A DNA stretch of 24,106 nucleotides, from positions 1-24,106 of the forward strand of contig JAFGIA010000414.1 in NCBI GenBank assembly GCA_016929795.1. Direction: 5' to 3'. Under the pieces are notes generated by a model. It was given only the letters and a program-made list of their open reading frames with translations. It did no database searches and was not told where the DNA came from. The stretch is from Anaerolineae bacterium. GTDB taxonomy: Bacteria > Chloroflexota > Anaerolineae > JAAYZQ01. Below are positions 1 to 9,316 of this stretch, in pieces; position 1 is the stretch's first letter, and the number at the start of each line of letters is the position of its first letter. Position numbers and translations under genes: made by a program.

Positions 1-912
1 CACGGGGTCATCATGTCGGTAAACAACTCTCTCGTGTGTTACGGCCTGGAAAAGTTTGGCACCGAAGAGCAGAAGCAGGCCTTTCTCGTGCCCCTGGCCA
101 GCGGCGAAAAGCTGGGCGCTTACTCTCTCACAGAGCCCCAGGCAGGCTCGGACCCTGCCACCATGCGCTGCACCGCCGTCTATGACGCCGACGCCGACGA
201 GTATGTCATCAACGGGCTGAAGGCGTGGGTGACCAGCGGCCCCAACGCCGACTATATCATCCTCTTTGCCATGACCGACAAGTCCAAAGGGCACCGTGGC
301 ATTTCGGCCTTTGTGGTGGATACGAAACTCCCCGGCTTTGCTCCCGGAAAAGTGGAACCAAAGCTGGGTATTCGGGCGTCTCATACTTCAGAATTGGTCT
401 TTGAGAACTATCGAGTGCCTGCGTGGTACCGCCTTGGGAAAGAGGGAGAGGGATTCAAGATCGCGCTCTCCATCCTCGATGCAGGGCGGATCGGGATCGC
501 CGCGCAGGCGGTGGGGATCGCCGAGGCGGCCTTTGAAGCCGCGCGCGATTATGCCAAGGAGCGCGAGCAGTTTGGCCAGCCGATCGCCGAGTTCCAGGCG
601 ATCCAGTTCATGCTGGCCGATATGAAGACTCGCCTGGAGGCTGCCCGTCTCCTTACCTACCAGGCTGCTATGGCCAAGGATGAAGTGGCAAAGAGCGGCG
701 GGCGCTATAGCCTGCAGGCGTCGATGGCCAAGCTCTTTGCATCCGAGACGGCGATGTGGCTAACGACCAAAGCGGTGCAGATCTTTGGCGGGAATGGCTA
801 CAGCAAAGAGTATCCGGTGGAGCGGCATTTCCGCGACGCCAAGATTACCGAGATCTATGAGGGAACGAGCGAGATTCAGCGTGTCGTCATCGCGCGCAGC
901 ATCCTGGATTGA
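1..912 (+). CDS. Acyl-CoA dehydrogenase, 5'-truncated by the window edge
   Basis: FAD-dependent enzyme that oxidises acyl-CoA to trans-2-enoyl-CoA and passes electrons to electron-transfer flavoprotein (fatty acid or amino acid catabolism). The reading frame is open from base 1 (His-Gly-Val-Ile precede the first visible Met at 13), so the gene enters from the left; about 80 N-terminal residues of a usual ~380 are missing. Visible family marks are YSLTEPQAGSD (FAD/substrate-binding middle domain), the W-V-T-S-G strand, and the C-terminal helical domain with QIFGGNGYSKEYPVER. The segment IYEGTSEIQR carries the catalytic base Glu (residue 283 counting from the Met at 13). It looks most like the short-chain/butyryl-CoA type, but chain length cannot be read from sequence. 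Ends with TGA at 910-912. Its link to the downstream polysaccharide genes is unclear. Confidence 0.93.
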   Translation, partial: HGVIMSVNNSLVCYGLEKFGTEEQKQAFLVPLASGEKLGAYSLTEPQAGSDPATMRCTAVYDADADEYVINGLKAWVTSGPNADYIILFAMTDKSKGHRGISAFVVDTKLPGFAPGKVEPKLGIRASHTSELVFENYRVPAWYRLGKEGEGFKIALSILDAGRIGIAAQAVGIAEAAFEAARDYAKEREQFGQPIAEFQAIQFMLADMKTRLEAARLLTYQAAMAKDEVAKSGGRYSLQASMAKLFASETAMWLTTKAVQIFGGNGYSKEYPVERHFRDAKITEIYEGTSEIQRVVIARSILD

Positions 913-927
913 GGCGCAATGTGCGTT

Positions 928-971
928 GGAGATTGCTTCGGGCGCGAAACGACCGCACCCTCGCAATGACA
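928..971. repeat. REP-like imperfect palindrome
   Basis: The segment lies between the acyl-CoA dehydrogenase stop and the glycosyltransferase start. Outer arms ATTGC (932-936) and GCAAT (963-967) pair, followed inward by GGG/CCC and GCG/CGC around a short loop. Read on the minus strand it begins TGTCATTGCGAG and ends CGAAGCAATCTCC. From memory this is the layout of a dispersed palindromic repeat common in many bacterial genomes, Chloroflexota included. It could act as a transcript-stabilising or terminating hairpin after the dehydrogenase gene, but there is no T-run. The copy number in this genome cannot be judged from one window. Confidence 0.6.
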
Positions 972-999
972 GGCTGTGAGGGGTTGTTTTCAAGGAAGA

Positions 1000-1950
1000 A
1001 TGCCTGACCTGGGGATTGTGATCGTCAGTTACAACGTACGCGACCTGCTGCGCGATTGTCTCGAGTCGATATTCTCCAGTCGCGGCGATTTGGCTTTTGA
1101 GGTGTGTGTCGTCGACAACGACTCGCACGACGGCAGCGCAGATATGGTGGCAGCCGAGTTCCCACAGGTACGGCTGGTTCGCGCCGAGAACCGGGGCTAT
1201 GCTGCCGGCAACAATCTTGGGTTTCGCGCCTTTGGCTTTGGCAGCGCCGCGGAGTCGACTGGTGTGCGGCCGCGCTACGTCCTTCTCCTCAACCCGGACA
1301 CGCTCCTGCCCCCGTCGGCGTTGGCCGACATGGTTGGGTTCCTGGAGGAGAGGCCGGGGGCAGGGATCGCCGGCCCACGCCTGGTGCGTGAGGATGGCAG
1401 CCTCGACAGGGCATGCCGGCGCAGCTTTCCCACGCCGGAGGTGGCTTTCTACCATCTCTCGCGCTTGAGCCGCCTTTTCCCACATAGCCGGCGCTTTGGC
1501 CGTTACAACGTCACCTACCTGCCGCCCGATGTGACCACCGAGGTGGATTCGGTGGTCGGCGCCTTTATGCTGATCCGCGCCGACGTGCTCGACCAGATCG
1601 GTCCACTCGACGAGCAGTACTTTATGTACGCCGAAGACCTCGACTTTTGCTACCGCGCCAAGCGGCGCGGCTGGCAGGTTTGGTACAACGCCGCCGTAAC
1701 CGTGCTCCACTACAAGGGCCAGTCGAGCCGGCAGCGCAGCACCTTTGCCAACATTGAGTTCTACCGCACGATGCGCCTCTTTCACGACAAGCATTATAAG
1801 GATCACACCTTTTTTGTGGTCAACTGGCTGATCTATGGTGCCATTGGTCTGATGGGCGGGCTGGCGCTGATGCGCGATTGGCTGCGCCCTGTGAGCCAGC
1901 GAGGCGTGGCGTCGGCCGTGCCAGTCAGCGATCCGCGGGAGGCAGTGTGA
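1000..1950 (+). CDS. Glycosyltransferase family 2 (rhamnosyltransferase-like)
   Basis: 316 residues. Transfers a sugar from a nucleotide donor to a growing envelope or exopolysaccharide chain on the cytoplasmic face of the membrane. GT-A fold marks: IVIVSYN at the N-terminus, VVDNDSHDGS (donor-binding Asp), ENRGYAAGNN, and LLLNPDT where the DXD-type metal motif sits. Further on come VGAFMLIR and the acceptor-side block FMYAEDLDFCYR with a downstream His (VLHYKG). A hydrophobic stretch near residues 270-290 may tether it to the membrane. The ATG at 1000 is chosen because it starts just ahead of the first beta-strand and has AAGGA at 992-996 (tight spacing); a GTG at 976 is in frame but has no ribosome-binding site. 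The stop overlaps the next gene by 4 bp, implying translational coupling. Substrate specificity is unknown. Confidence 0.9.
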   Translation: MPDLGIVIVSYNVRDLLRDCLESIFSSRGDLAFEVCVVDNDSHDGSADMVAAEFPQVRLVRAENRGYAAGNNLGFRAFGFGSAAESTGVRPRYVLLLNPDTLLPPSALADMVGFLEERPGAGIAGPRLVREDGSLDRACRRSFPTPEVAFYHLSRLSRLFPHSRRFGRYNVTYLPPDVTTEVDSVVGAFMLIRADVLDQIGPLDEQYFMYAEDLDFCYRAKRRGWQVWYNAAVTVLHYKGQSSRQRSTFANIEFYRTMRLFHDKHYKDHTFFVVNWLIYGAIGLMGGLALMRDWLRPVSQRGVASAVPVSDPREAV

Positions 1951-3353
1951 AACGCCGCGCTGACGCTCTCTTTGCGTTATCGCTGGTCGCCAACGACCTG
2001 GTCATGGTCGCGGTCGCGTTCTACCTGGCCTATTGGCTCCGGCTAAAGCTGCCCCCGGCGGCAATCAATCTCGCGCCGTTTTCCGACTATGCCGGGATGA
2101 TGGTGATCCAGTTGTTCGTGATGCCTCTCCTTTACTTTGTCTCACGCCTGTACGATGTCAAGCGCTCGATGCCCAGGCTCGACGAGCTCTACCGCATCTT
2201 TGCCGCTACTTCGATCGGCACCGTCGCGACCATCGCTTTTACCACTTTTATTTTCAAGAACAGCACGCTGGAGCTCGATTTTCCGCGGGTGATGGTGATT
2301 TACGCGTGGCTGCTCACCGTGCTGCTGGTGACGACCAGCCGCTCGGCCCTGGTCATTGTGCGCAACTGGATGCGCCGCCACGGCTACTGGTCTGACCGCT
2401 TGCTGATCGTCGGCACGGGTGACGTGGGACGTATGATCTTGCAGAAGGTGCGCCAGATGCCGCGACTCGGCTACCAGGTGGTCGGATTCGTGGATGGTGA
2501 CTCGCCGCCAGGACAGGCGATCATGGGCGTGCCGGTGCTCGGGGGTGTCGACGATATCCCCGAGATTATCCAGGAGCATGCGGTCGAAGAGGTGATCATC
2601 GGCCGGCCAGATCTGAGTCACCAGGAAGTGCTGGCCATCATCTCGCGCTGCGAGCGCGGCCAGGTGGGTATCAAGATCTTCCCAGACCTGTTTCAGATCA
2701 TTGCCACTGAGTTGAGCATTGGCGACCTGGGTGGGTTGCCACTGCTCACTGTGCGCGACGTTGCCCTGCGTGGCTGGAAGCTCCAGCTCAAGCGCGCCGT
2801 CGATATCCTTGGCAGTGGGGTGGGCCTGATCCTGCTCTCTCCGTTTCTTCTCCTCGTCGCTGCCGCCATCAAGCTCGATTCACCTGGCCCCGTGTTCTAT
2901 GCCCAGGAGCGGATGGGACTCGATGCCCGGCCCTTCTGGTGCCTGAAGTTCCGATCGATGCGCACCGACGCGGAAAAGGGAGGTCCGGGATGGACCACAG
3001 CGGGCGACCCACGGGTCACCCGCGTGGGGCGGGTGATTCGCCGCCTGTCGATCGACGAGCTGCCGCAGTTCATCAACGTCCTGGTGGGCGACATGAGCCT
3101 CGTCGGACCACGCCCGGAGCGCCCTGTCTACGTTGAGCAGTTCCGACGCAGCATCCCCCGCTATATGGACCGCCACCGGGAAAAGGCGGGCCTCACCGGC
3201 TGGGCGCAGGTCAACGGCCTGCGCGGCGACACATCGATTGCCGAGCGCACCAAGTATGACCTGTGGTACATTGAGAATTGGTCGCTGTGGCTCGATATCA
3301 AGATCATTCTGCGTACCATTTTCAACATATTCGGCGATCGCCACGCGTACTAG
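1947..3353 (+). CDS. Undecaprenyl-phosphate sugar-phosphate transferase (polyprenyl glycosylphosphotransferase)
   Basis: 468 residues. Starts polysaccharide synthesis by moving a sugar-1-phosphate from a UDP-sugar to undecaprenyl phosphate at the inner membrane. About four hydrophobic helices occupy roughly residues 8-131, followed by a Rossmann-like domain (LLIVGTGDVG, about residue 150). The C-terminal catalytic sugar-transferase domain runs from about 279 to the end. It contains a membrane re-entrant segment (VGLILLSPFLLLVAAAIKLD), KFRSMRTDAE, the Asp-Glu dyad in SIDELPQ, and GDMSLVGPRPE. The length and three-part layout fit the WcaJ/WbaP-like large family. The GTG start at 1947 is supported by GGGAGG at 1937-1942 and overlaps the previous stop as GTGA. 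Earlier in-frame starts lie inside the upstream gene. The actual sugar (glucose, galactose or another) is not determinable here. Confidence 0.93.
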   Translation: MKRRADALFALSLVANDLVMVAVAFYLAYWLRLKLPPAAINLAPFSDYAGMMVIQLFVMPLLYFVSRLYDVKRSMPRLDELYRIFAATSIGTVATIAFTTFIFKNSTLELDFPRVMVIYAWLLTVLLVTTSRSALVIVRNWMRRHGYWSDRLLIVGTGDVGRMILQKVRQMPRLGYQVVGFVDGDSPPGQAIMGVPVLGGVDDIPEIIQEHAVEEVIIGRPDLSHQEVLAIISRCERGQVGIKIFPDLFQIIATELSIGDLGGLPLLTVRDVALRGWKLQLKRAVDILGSGVGLILLSPFLLLVAAAIKLDSPGPVFYAQERMGLDARPFWCLKFRSMRTDAEKGGPGWTTAGDPRVTRVGRVIRRLSIDELPQFINVLVGDMSLVGPRPERPVYVEQFRRSIPRYMDRHREKAGLTGWAQVNGLRGDTSIAERTKYDLWYIENWSLWLDIKIILRTIFNIFGDRHAY

Positions 3354-3378
3354 TAACTCTTGATCCCTCTGCTCGTTC

Positions 3379-3407
3379 TTGACAGTCCTTCATGATCGTG
3401 GTATCAT
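3379..3407 (+). promoter_or_regulatory. Sigma-70-type promoter of the hrcA-grpE-dnaK-dnaJ operon
   Basis: TTGACA at 3379-3384, a 17-bp spacer, and TATCAT at 3402-3407. Predicted transcription start is near 3414, just upstream of the CIRCE operator, so HrcA bound there would block early transcription. Confidence 0.85.
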
Positions 3408-3422
3408 TCGTAAATGGACATG

Positions 3423-3449
3423 TTAGCACTCTCGGTGGTCGAGTGCTAA
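3423..3449. promoter_or_regulatory. CIRCE operator (HrcA binding site)
   Basis: Perfect consensus inverted repeat: TTAGCACTC (3423-3431), 9-bp spacer, GAGTGCTAA (3441-3449). It lies about 9-35 bp after the predicted transcription start and about 65 bp before hrcA. This is the operator position typical of HrcA-repressed chaperone operons, and the repressor gene itself is the first gene downstream, so autorepression is expected. Confidence 0.98.
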
Positions 3450-3513
3450 TTCCTGGGAGCCTGTTGAAATCGACCACTGGATGGATTGAGCTAGAGGCGA
3501 AACAAGGACAATG

Positions 3514-4557
3514 ATGGAGGATTTGACACCTAGGCAACAGCTCGTGCTGGGATTGGTCGTGCGCGACTATGTCACTACTGCCCAGCCTGTCGGATCGAAA
3601 ACGATCAGTGACTATGGCCTGGGCGTCAGCTCGGCCACTGTGCGCAGCGAGATGGGGCGCCTGGAGGAGTTGGGTTATTTACACCAACCTCATACTTCTG
3701 CCGGCCGCGTGCCGACAGAGCAGGGGTACCGTTACTTTGTGGAGCGCCTGATGCGCGAGTCGGACCTACCCGCCGACGAACAGCGTACTATCCGCCACCA
3801 ATTCCACCAGGTGGGGGTAGACCTGGAACAGTGGATGCGCCTGGCTGCCTCTGTCTTGGCGCACACGGCCCGGTCGGCAGCGCTGGTCACCAGCCTGAAG
3901 ACAGAAAAGTGCCGGATGAGACACCTGGAGCTGCTCTCGATCCGGGAGACAATGGCTCTTCTGATCCTCGTCCTGGAGGGCGGGATCGTGCGCCAGCAGA
4001 TGCTCAATCTCGACGAGGCAGTGAACCAGGACACGCTGACACAGGTCGCCAACAGGTTGAATGATCTGTGTGCCGGGGCTTCTATGCACCGTCTTCGCAC
4101 CTGCAAGGCGCTGGTGGGCAGTTTTGAGCAGCAGGTTCTCGACGTCGTCGCGACTATGATGCAGCGTATCGACAGCCAGGTGGACCTCCACCTCTATCGC
4201 GACGGATTGATCAACATCCTGCATCAACCCGAGTTTCTCGTGCCCGAGAGTGCGCGAAATGTGGTGCACCTGCTTGAGGACCGCACACTGCTCGAAGGCC
4301 TGCTCACCGAGATGCTGGAGGTGGGCGGCGTGCAGGTGATTATTGGCGGCGAGGGACGCTGGACAGAGCTGAAAGAATGCAGTCTCATCGTGTCTCCGTA
4401 TGGCGTCACCGGCGAGGTGCAGGGCGCGCTGGGGGTGCTGGGACCGATGCGCATGCCATACAGCCGCGCCATCTCGACTGTGCGCTACGTCGCGGGGCTG
4501 TTGAGCGACCTGTTTGGCGACATCTATGCAGGAACTGAAGAACTACCGAGCTCATGA
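3514..4557 (+). CDS. hrcA: Heat-inducible transcription repressor HrcA
   Basis: 347 residues. Represses class I heat-shock genes by binding CIRCE; its folding depends on GroEL in well-studied species, which links repression to chaperone supply. The N-terminal winged-helix domain contains the recognition region SSATVRSEMGRLEELGYL, followed by the family block TSAGRVPTEQGYRYFV. The GAF-like and dimerisation portions follow, including IIGGEG and SPYG. The length is normal for the family. ATG at 3514 is preferred over the adjacent in-frame ATG at 3511 because AAGGA at 3504-3508 is 5 nt from 3514 but only 2 nt from 3511. First gene behind the promoter and CIRCE site, closely followed by grpE. Confidence 0.97.
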   Translation: MEDLTPRQQLVLGLVVRDYVTTAQPVGSKTISDYGLGVSSATVRSEMGRLEELGYLHQPHTSAGRVPTEQGYRYFVERLMRESDLPADEQRTIRHQFHQVGVDLEQWMRLAASVLAHTARSAALVTSLKTEKCRMRHLELLSIRETMALLILVLEGGIVRQQMLNLDEAVNQDTLTQVANRLNDLCAGASMHRLRTCKALVGSFEQQVLDVVATMMQRIDSQVDLHLYRDGLINILHQPEFLVPESARNVVHLLEDRTLLEGLLTEMLEVGGVQVIIGGEGRWTELKECSLIVSPYGVTGEVQGALGVLGPMRMPYSRAISTVRYVAGLLSDLFGDIYAGTEELPSS

Positions 4558-4574
4558 GAAGGAGTGACGATGAC

Positions 4575-5219
4575 ATGCGAGATCAAGATCTAGAGGCCGG
4601 AATGGCCGGCGAGCAGCAATCAGAGCGCGAACCTCCCTACGAGGGAGAGGGAGCCCCAGCGGCGGATTTGATCCGTGGAGAAGCGGCTGCCGAAGGAGGC
4701 CAGATTGAACCCCTCGACGTGGAAGAGGCCCTGCGCCGGGAGCTCGAGGCGTGCCAGGAAAAGCAGGCTGAGTATCTGGATGGCTGGCAGCGCGCACGTG
4801 CCGAGCTGGCGAATGCGCGCAAGCGCTTCCAGCGAGATCAGGAGCAGGTGTATACCAACGCCCGCGCCGACGTGCTGACCCGCCTGCTGCCCGTGATCGA
4901 CGACTTTGAGCGCGCGTTCGACATTCTACCACCAGCCGCCACAGAGGAAGGCTGGCTGGTGGGGATTCGCCTCATCCGGCAAAAGTTTCAGAACTTGCTG
5001 GATCAGGAAGGGGTCAGTGCCATCGAGGTGGAGGGAGCGGCTTTTGATCCTGTTTTCCATGAAGCCGTCAGCTATGAGCCTTCTACCGCGGTACCCGAGG
5101 GCCACATCATCGACGCGGTGCAGACGGGGTACTGCCTGGGCGAGCGAGTGCTGCGCCCAAGCATGGTGCGCGTGTCGGCCGGCCCGCTGGTGCCGGCCAA
5201 GCCCGGGAACGCAGGCTGA
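4575..5219 (+). CDS. grpE: Nucleotide exchange factor GrpE
   Basis: 214 residues. Cytoplasmic homodimer that drives ADP release from DnaK. The N-terminal part is acidic and probably disordered. It is followed by a long coiled-coil helix (about residues 50-100, containing ELANARKRFQRD) and the C-terminal beta-wing domain. The wing has FDPVFHEAVS and the closing signature GERVLRPSMVRVS, matching the GrpE pattern. Start choice: ATG at 4575 lies 10 nt after AGAAGGAG (4557-4564). An in-frame ATG at 4554 would overlap the hrcA stop as ATGA, but that ribosome-binding site would then lie inside the coding region. Either start gives the same conserved domain. Third component of the DnaK-DnaJ-GrpE machine encoded here. 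Confidence 0.96.
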   Translation: MRDQDLEAGMAGEQQSEREPPYEGEGAPAADLIRGEAAAEGGQIEPLDVEEALRRELEACQEKQAEYLDGWQRARAELANARKRFQRDQEQVYTNARADVLTRLLPVIDDFERAFDILPPAATEEGWLVGIRLIRQKFQNLLDQEGVSAIEVEGAAFDPVFHEAVSYEPSTAVPEGHIIDAVQTGYCLGERVLRPSMVRVSAGPLVPAKPGNAG

Positions 5220-5286
5220 ACCGAGTCGTGGCGCGCAACGAATCTGGACGACGATGATCTATCGATAGGACATAGGAGATGCAATC

Positions 5287-7164
5287 ATGACCAGGATTGT
5301 AGGAATCGACCTGGGCACCACCAACTCGGTGTGTGCCGTCATGGAAGGTGGCGAGCCGACCATTATTCCCAGCTCTGAGGGCGGCAGGCTCTTTCCGTCT
5401 GTCGTCGCGGTCAATCCCAAGACGAGCGAGAGGATGGTGGGCCAGGTGGCGCGCCGCCAGGGAATTACCAACCCCGACAACACGATCTTTTCGATCAAGC
5501 GCTTGATGGGGCGCCAGTACGACGACCCCGAAGTTCGCAAGGCGCGCGAGTTTTTGCCCTACACCATCATCGAGCAGCCCAACGGGGATGCCTGGGTCGA
5601 GATGGGCAAGCGCCACTATTCCCCGCCCGAGATCTCGGCCATGATTCTGCAAAAGATCAAACAGGATGCAGAGGCGTATCTTGGCGAGCCTGTGGTCGAA
5701 GCGGTGATCACCGTGCCTGCCTACTTTAATGATAGCCAGCGGCAGGCAACCAAGGACGCGGGCAAGATCGCCGGCCTTGACGTGCAGCGCATTATCAACG
5801 AGCCAACTGCCTCGTCGCTGGCGTACGGGCTGGGCAAGGGCGTCGAGCAGCGAATTGCCGTCTATGATCTGGGGGGCGGCACGTTCGACATCAGCATCCT
5901 CGACGTTGGTGACGAGGTGTTCGAGGTCCTGTCGACGAATGGCGATACCTTTCTCGGCGGCGACGACTTTGACCAGCGGATTATCAACTGGGTGGCCGAC
6001 GAGTTTCGCAAGGAGCAGGGGATCGACCTGCGCGAGGATCGGATGGCCCTCCAGCGGCTGAAAGAAGCTGCAGAAAAGGCCAAGATCGAGCTATCGACGA
6101 CGATGCAGACCGAGATCAACCTGCCTTTTATCACGGCCGATGCCGGCGGGCCAAAGCACTTGCAGATCACGCTCACCCGCGCCAGGCTGGAGCAGCTTGT
6201 CGACGACCTGATTCAAAAAACGCTCGGCCCGTGCCGCCAGGCGTTGAAGGACGCACGGCTCACCCAGGCGGATATCGAAGAGATTGTCCTCGTCGGGGGC
6301 ATGACGCGTATGCCGGCCATCCAGGCGGCGGTGCGCGGGTTCTTTGGCAAGGAGCCGCACAAGGGGGTCAACCCCGACGAGGTGGTGGCGCTCGGCGCTG
6401 CCATCCAGGCAGGTGTGTTGTCGGGCGAGGTGAAGGATGTCCTCCTCCTCGACGTCACGCCCTTGACCCTGAGCATCGAGACGCTGGGGCACGTTGCCAC
6501 GCCACTCATCGAGCGCAACACGACGATCCCGACGAAAAAGAGCCAGATCTTTTCTACCGCGTCGGATGGGCAGACGAGTGTCGAAATCCACGTCCTCCAG
6601 GGCGAGCGGCCCATGGCGCCGGACAACAAGTCACTCGGTCGCTTTGTCCTCGACGGCATCCCGCCGGCACCGCGTGGCGTGCCTCAGATCGAGGTCACGT
6701 TCGACATCGACGCCGATGGCATCCTCCACGTCTCGGCGCGCGACAAGGCCACGGGACGCGAACAGTCGATCACCATTACCGCCTCCAGCGGGCTGAGGGA
6801 CGAAGAGATCCAGCGGATGGTGCGCGAGGCGGATCAGCACCGCCAGGAGGACAGGGAGCGGCGCGATCTGGTCGAGGCACGCAACAAGGCCGACTCGCTC
6901 GTCTACCAGGGACAGAAGCTGCTGCACGAGTATGGAGACAAGATCCCGGGCAGCGCCAAGGCGGACCTGGAGGACAAGATGGCAGCGGTGCGCACTGCCC
7001 TCGACAGCCCTGACATGAACGTTCTGCGCCAGGCGGCAGACGCGCTGGCCGATACCTTGCAGAAGGTGGGCGCGGCGATGTACGAGCAGCCGGGCCCCAC
7101 GGCGCCCGAACAGGCACCCGGCGACGAGGATGACGTGATCGATGGCGAATACACGGAAGCGTAA
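5287..7164 (+). CDS. dnaK: Molecular chaperone DnaK (Hsp70)
   Basis: 625 residues, normal Hsp70 length. ATP-driven chaperone that binds hydrophobic segments of unfolded proteins; DnaJ stimulates hydrolysis and GrpE exchanges nucleotide. The nucleotide-binding domain shows [13 protein letters not shown] (residues 6-18), [13 protein letters not shown] (from 193) and [11 protein letters not shown]. The linker region has [15 protein letters not shown], followed by the substrate-binding beta domain and helical lid. The tail ends [11 protein letters not shown], resembling the conserved bacterial DnaK terminus. Start ATG at 5287 has AGGAG at 5274-5278 with 8-nt spacing. The 67-bp gap after grpE holds a 10-bp palindrome CTATCGATAG (5259-5268) but no convincing promoter, so expression from the CIRCE-controlled promoter is likely. 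Confidence 0.98.
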   Translation: MTRIVGIDLGTTNSVCAVMEGGEPTIIPSSEGGRLFPSVVAVNPKTSERMVGQVARRQGITNPDNTIFSIKRLMGRQYDDPEVRKAREFLPYTIIEQPNGDAWVEMGKRHYSPPEISAMILQKIKQDAEAYLGEPVVEAVITVPAYFNDSQRQATKDAGKIAGLDVQRIINEPTASSLAYGLGKGVEQRIAVYDLGGGTFDISILDVGDEVFEVLSTNGDTFLGGDDFDQRIINWVADEFRKEQGIDLREDRMALQRLKEAAEKAKIELSTTMQTEINLPFITADAGGPKHLQITLTRARLEQLVDDLIQKTLGPCRQALKDARLTQADIEEIVLVGGMTRMPAIQAAVRGFFGKEPHKGVNPDEVVALGAAIQAGVLSGEVKDVLLLDVTPLTLSIETLGHVATPLIERNTTIPTKKSQIFSTASDGQTSVEIHVLQGERPMAPDNKSLGRFVLDGIPPAPRGVPQIEVTFDIDADGILHVSARDKATGREQSITITASSGLRDEEIQRMVREADQHRQEDRERRDLVEARNKADSLVYQGQKLLHEYGDKIPGSAKADLEDKMAAVRTALDSPDMNVLRQAADALADTLQKVGAAMYEQPGPTAPEQAPGDEDDVIDGEYTEA

Positions 7165-7174
7165 ATAAAGAGTC

Positions 7175-8308
7175 ATGAGCGCGAAACAGGATTATTATCA
7201 GACCTTGGGGGTAGACCGCCAGGCTTCGCCAGACGAGATCAAACGTGCCTTTCGCCGCCTGGCCCGGCAGTATCACCCCGATATTAACAAGGACCCGAGC
7301 GCAGAGACCCGGTTCAAAGAGATCAACGAAGCGTACGAAGTCCTGTCGGACCGGGAAAAGCGAACGATGTACGATCGGTTCGGGCACGCAGGGCCACGGG
7401 CAGGGTTCGGCGGTTTTGGCGGGGGCTTTGGCGATGTCTCGGGATTCGGCACCGTCGAGGACATCTTTGAGAGCTTTTTCGGCGGTGGGCGCGCCGGCCC
7501 GGCGCGCCAGGGGCCCACACGCGGTGTGGACCTGCGTTACGACCTGACCATCGAGTTTGAAGAGGCAGTGTTCGGCATCGAAAGAGAGATTGTCGTGCAG
7601 CGGCACGAGACGTGCCCCCAGTGCAACGGCAGCGGCGCCGAGCCGGGCACACAGCCGATCCGCTGTCCTCAGTGCAACGGCACCGGGGAGGTGCGGCGCC
7701 AGCAGCAGACGATCCTCGGTGCCTTTGTCCAGGTCACTACCTGCCCACGCTGCCAGGGTGAGCGCGAGATCGTCACCTCCCCATGCACCCGCTGCAATGG
7801 CCGCAAGACGGTCGAGGTTGAGCGCCCGATCGTGGTCAAGATCCCCGCAGGGGTCGACGAAGGCACCCGCATTCGCCTGGCCGGTGAGGGCGAGCCCGGC
7901 ACGCGTGGCGGGCCGCCGGGCAATCTCTACGTTGTGCTCCACGTGGAGCCGCACGAGTACTTTCGACGCGAGAACAACAACCTGCACATGGAGCTGTGCG
8001 TCAACATCGCCCAGGCGGCACTCGGCGACAGGGTGATGGTGCCCACGCTGGAAGGGGAGGAAGAGCTGGTCATCCCTGCCGGCACGCAGACGGGCGAAGT
8101 ATTCCGCCTCAAGGGCAAGGGAGTGCCCTTCCTGCAGCGCAGCGGGCGCGGTGACCAGTTGGTGATGGTCCAGGTGATGGTGCCCATGCGCCTGAACGCC
8201 AAGCAGAAGGATCTGCTGGCGGAGCTGGGCAAAACGCTCGGCCGAGAGGTGGTGCAGCAGCGGGAAAAAGGGTTCTTTGACAAATTCAAGGACGCGCTGG
8301 GCCTGTGA
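7175..8308 (+). CDS. dnaJ: Chaperone protein DnaJ (Hsp40 type I)
   Basis: 377 residues. Delivers substrates to DnaK and triggers its ATPase. Full type I architecture: a J-domain at about 4-70 with the essential His-Pro-Asp in QYHPDIN; a Gly/Phe-rich linker; then four zinc-binding Cys pairs in the order [32 protein letters not shown]. Two C-terminal beta domains follow, with [17 protein letters not shown] and a second, G-D-x-x-V-x-V-P-T-type block. The last two zinc motifs lack the final Gly of CxxCxGxG, but all eight cysteines are present. Starts 10 bp after dnaK. Its stop overlaps the prmA start by 4 bp (GTGA), so translation is probably coupled. Confidence 0.97.
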   Translation: MSAKQDYYQTLGVDRQASPDEIKRAFRRLARQYHPDINKDPSAETRFKEINEAYEVLSDREKRTMYDRFGHAGPRAGFGGFGGGFGDVSGFGTVEDIFESFFGGGRAGPARQGPTRGVDLRYDLTIEFEEAVFGIEREIVVQRHETCPQCNGSGAEPGTQPIRCPQCNGTGEVRRQQQTILGAFVQVTTCPRCQGEREIVTSPCTRCNGRKTVEVERPIVVKIPAGVDEGTRIRLAGEGEPGTRGGPPGNLYVVLHVEPHEYFRRENNNLHMELCVNIAQAALGDRVMVPTLEGEEELVIPAGTQTGEVFRLKGKGVPFLQRSGRGDQLVMVQVMVPMRLNAKQKDLLAELGKTLGREVVQQREKGFFDKFKDALGL

Positions 8309-9264
8309 GCACGTGGGTCGAGTTCCGCGTCGACGCGAACCTCGAGACGGCGGAGCCGATCGTCGAGCTCTTTAACCGCTATGGCAGGGGGCAGGCTGTT
8401 GTAGAGACGCCAGTCGACTGCTTTGAATACGAGCTGCACGACTGTGTGCCAGGCACTGTCATCGTCAAAACTTATCTGCCGCTGGAGGCGCGCGAGGCAC
8501 GGCGGCGACTGGAAGAAGGGCTGTGGCACCTGGGGCGCATCCTGCCCATCCCGGAGCCCGAGATCCGCGAGCTGGCCGAAGAGGACTGGGCGCAGGCGTG
8601 GAAGGAGCAGTATCACCGCATGCGCGTCGGACGGCGGATCGTGATCGTGCCCGCCTGGGAGGAGTATGGGCCGGCACCTGGCGAGGTGGTGCTCCGCCTC
8701 GAACCGGGGATGGCCTTTGGCACAGGGCTGCACCCGACGACCCGGCTGTGTCTGACTGCGATAGAAGACGAGCTGGCGCCCGCGCAGTCTGTCCTCGACG
8801 TGGGCACAGGGTCGGGGGTGTTGGCAATCGCCGCGGCCCGCCTGGGCGCCGAGCACGTGCTCGCGATCGATGCAGACCCGGTGGCGGTCCGCGTCGCGGG
8901 CGAGAACGTAGCGGCGAACGGCGTCGCGGAGCAGGTCGAGGTGCGCCGCGCGTCGCTGGCGGGCGGCGACGCGGTGCCGAGGCATTTTATGGAGGTCGAA
9001 GACGGGGCCGTCGCGGCGTTGCCGATCCTCGACTCGGGCTGTTTTGACCTGGTCCTGGTCAACATCCTGGCCCCTGTCATCACCGGCATGGCTGCCGCCC
9101 TCGCAGCGCGCACGGCGCCCGGCGGGCACCTGATCGCCGCCGGGTTGATCGAGACCCAGGAGGCAGGCGTGCTCGGCGCCCTCCAGGTTCATGGCCTGGC
9201 CCTGACCCGCCGCACCCAGGAGCAGGACTGGGTCTGCCTCACCTTGGCGCGCTTGGCAGGCTAG
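8305..9264 (+). CDS. prmA: Ribosomal protein L11 methyltransferase PrmA
   Basis: 319 residues. S-adenosylmethionine-dependent methyltransferase that methylates ribosomal protein L11. The N-terminal substrate-recognition domain (about 1-115, including [13 protein letters not shown]) is followed by the Rossmann-type catalytic domain. That domain contains [17 protein letters not shown], the cofactor loop [20 protein letters not shown] (about 159-178), the acidic AIDADPVA end of strand 2, and [12 protein letters not shown] at the catalytic strand. The GTG start at 8305 overlaps the dnaJ stop. prmA directly after dnaJ is a recurrent arrangement in Firmicutes and Chloroflexota, which supports the assignment and puts it under heat-shock control. 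Confidence 0.95.
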   Translation: MSTWVEFRVDANLETAEPIVELFNRYGRGQAVVETPVDCFEYELHDCVPGTVIVKTYLPLEAREARRRLEEGLWHLGRILPIPEPEIRELAEEDWAQAWKEQYHRMRVGRRIVIVPAWEEYGPAPGEVVLRLEPGMAFGTGLHPTTRLCLTAIEDELAPAQSVLDVGTGSGVLAIAAARLGAEHVLAIDADPVAVRVAGENVAANGVAEQVEVRRASLAGGDAVPRHFMEVEDGAVAALPILDSGCFDLVLVNILAPVITGMAAALAARTAPGGHLIAAGLIETQEAGVLGALQVHGLALTRRTQEQDWVCLTLARLAG

Positions 9265-9281
9265 CCATGTCGCAATTCCCT

Positions 9282-9302
9282 GATCCCCGATCCCCGATTC
9301 GC
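9282..9302. repeat. Short heptamer tandem repeat between prmA and rsmE
   Basis: GATCCCC at 9282-9288 and 9289-9295, with a degenerate third copy GATTCGC at 9296-9302. It fills part of the 52-bp gap and ends just before the rsmE ribosome-binding site. It may simply be a slippage product. Confidence 0.5.
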
Positions 9303-9316
9303 TGACTGGAGGAGCC

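Noticed and set aside
760..1806. 348-codon minus-strand frame across the dehydrogenase and glycosyltransferase genes
   Set aside because: It overlaps two well-supported genes and the intergenic palindrome and has no family motifs.
5259..5268. Palindrome CTATCGATAG between grpE and dnaK as an operator
   Set aside because: Ten-base palindromes occur by chance, no promoter is next to it, and CIRCE already explains operon control.
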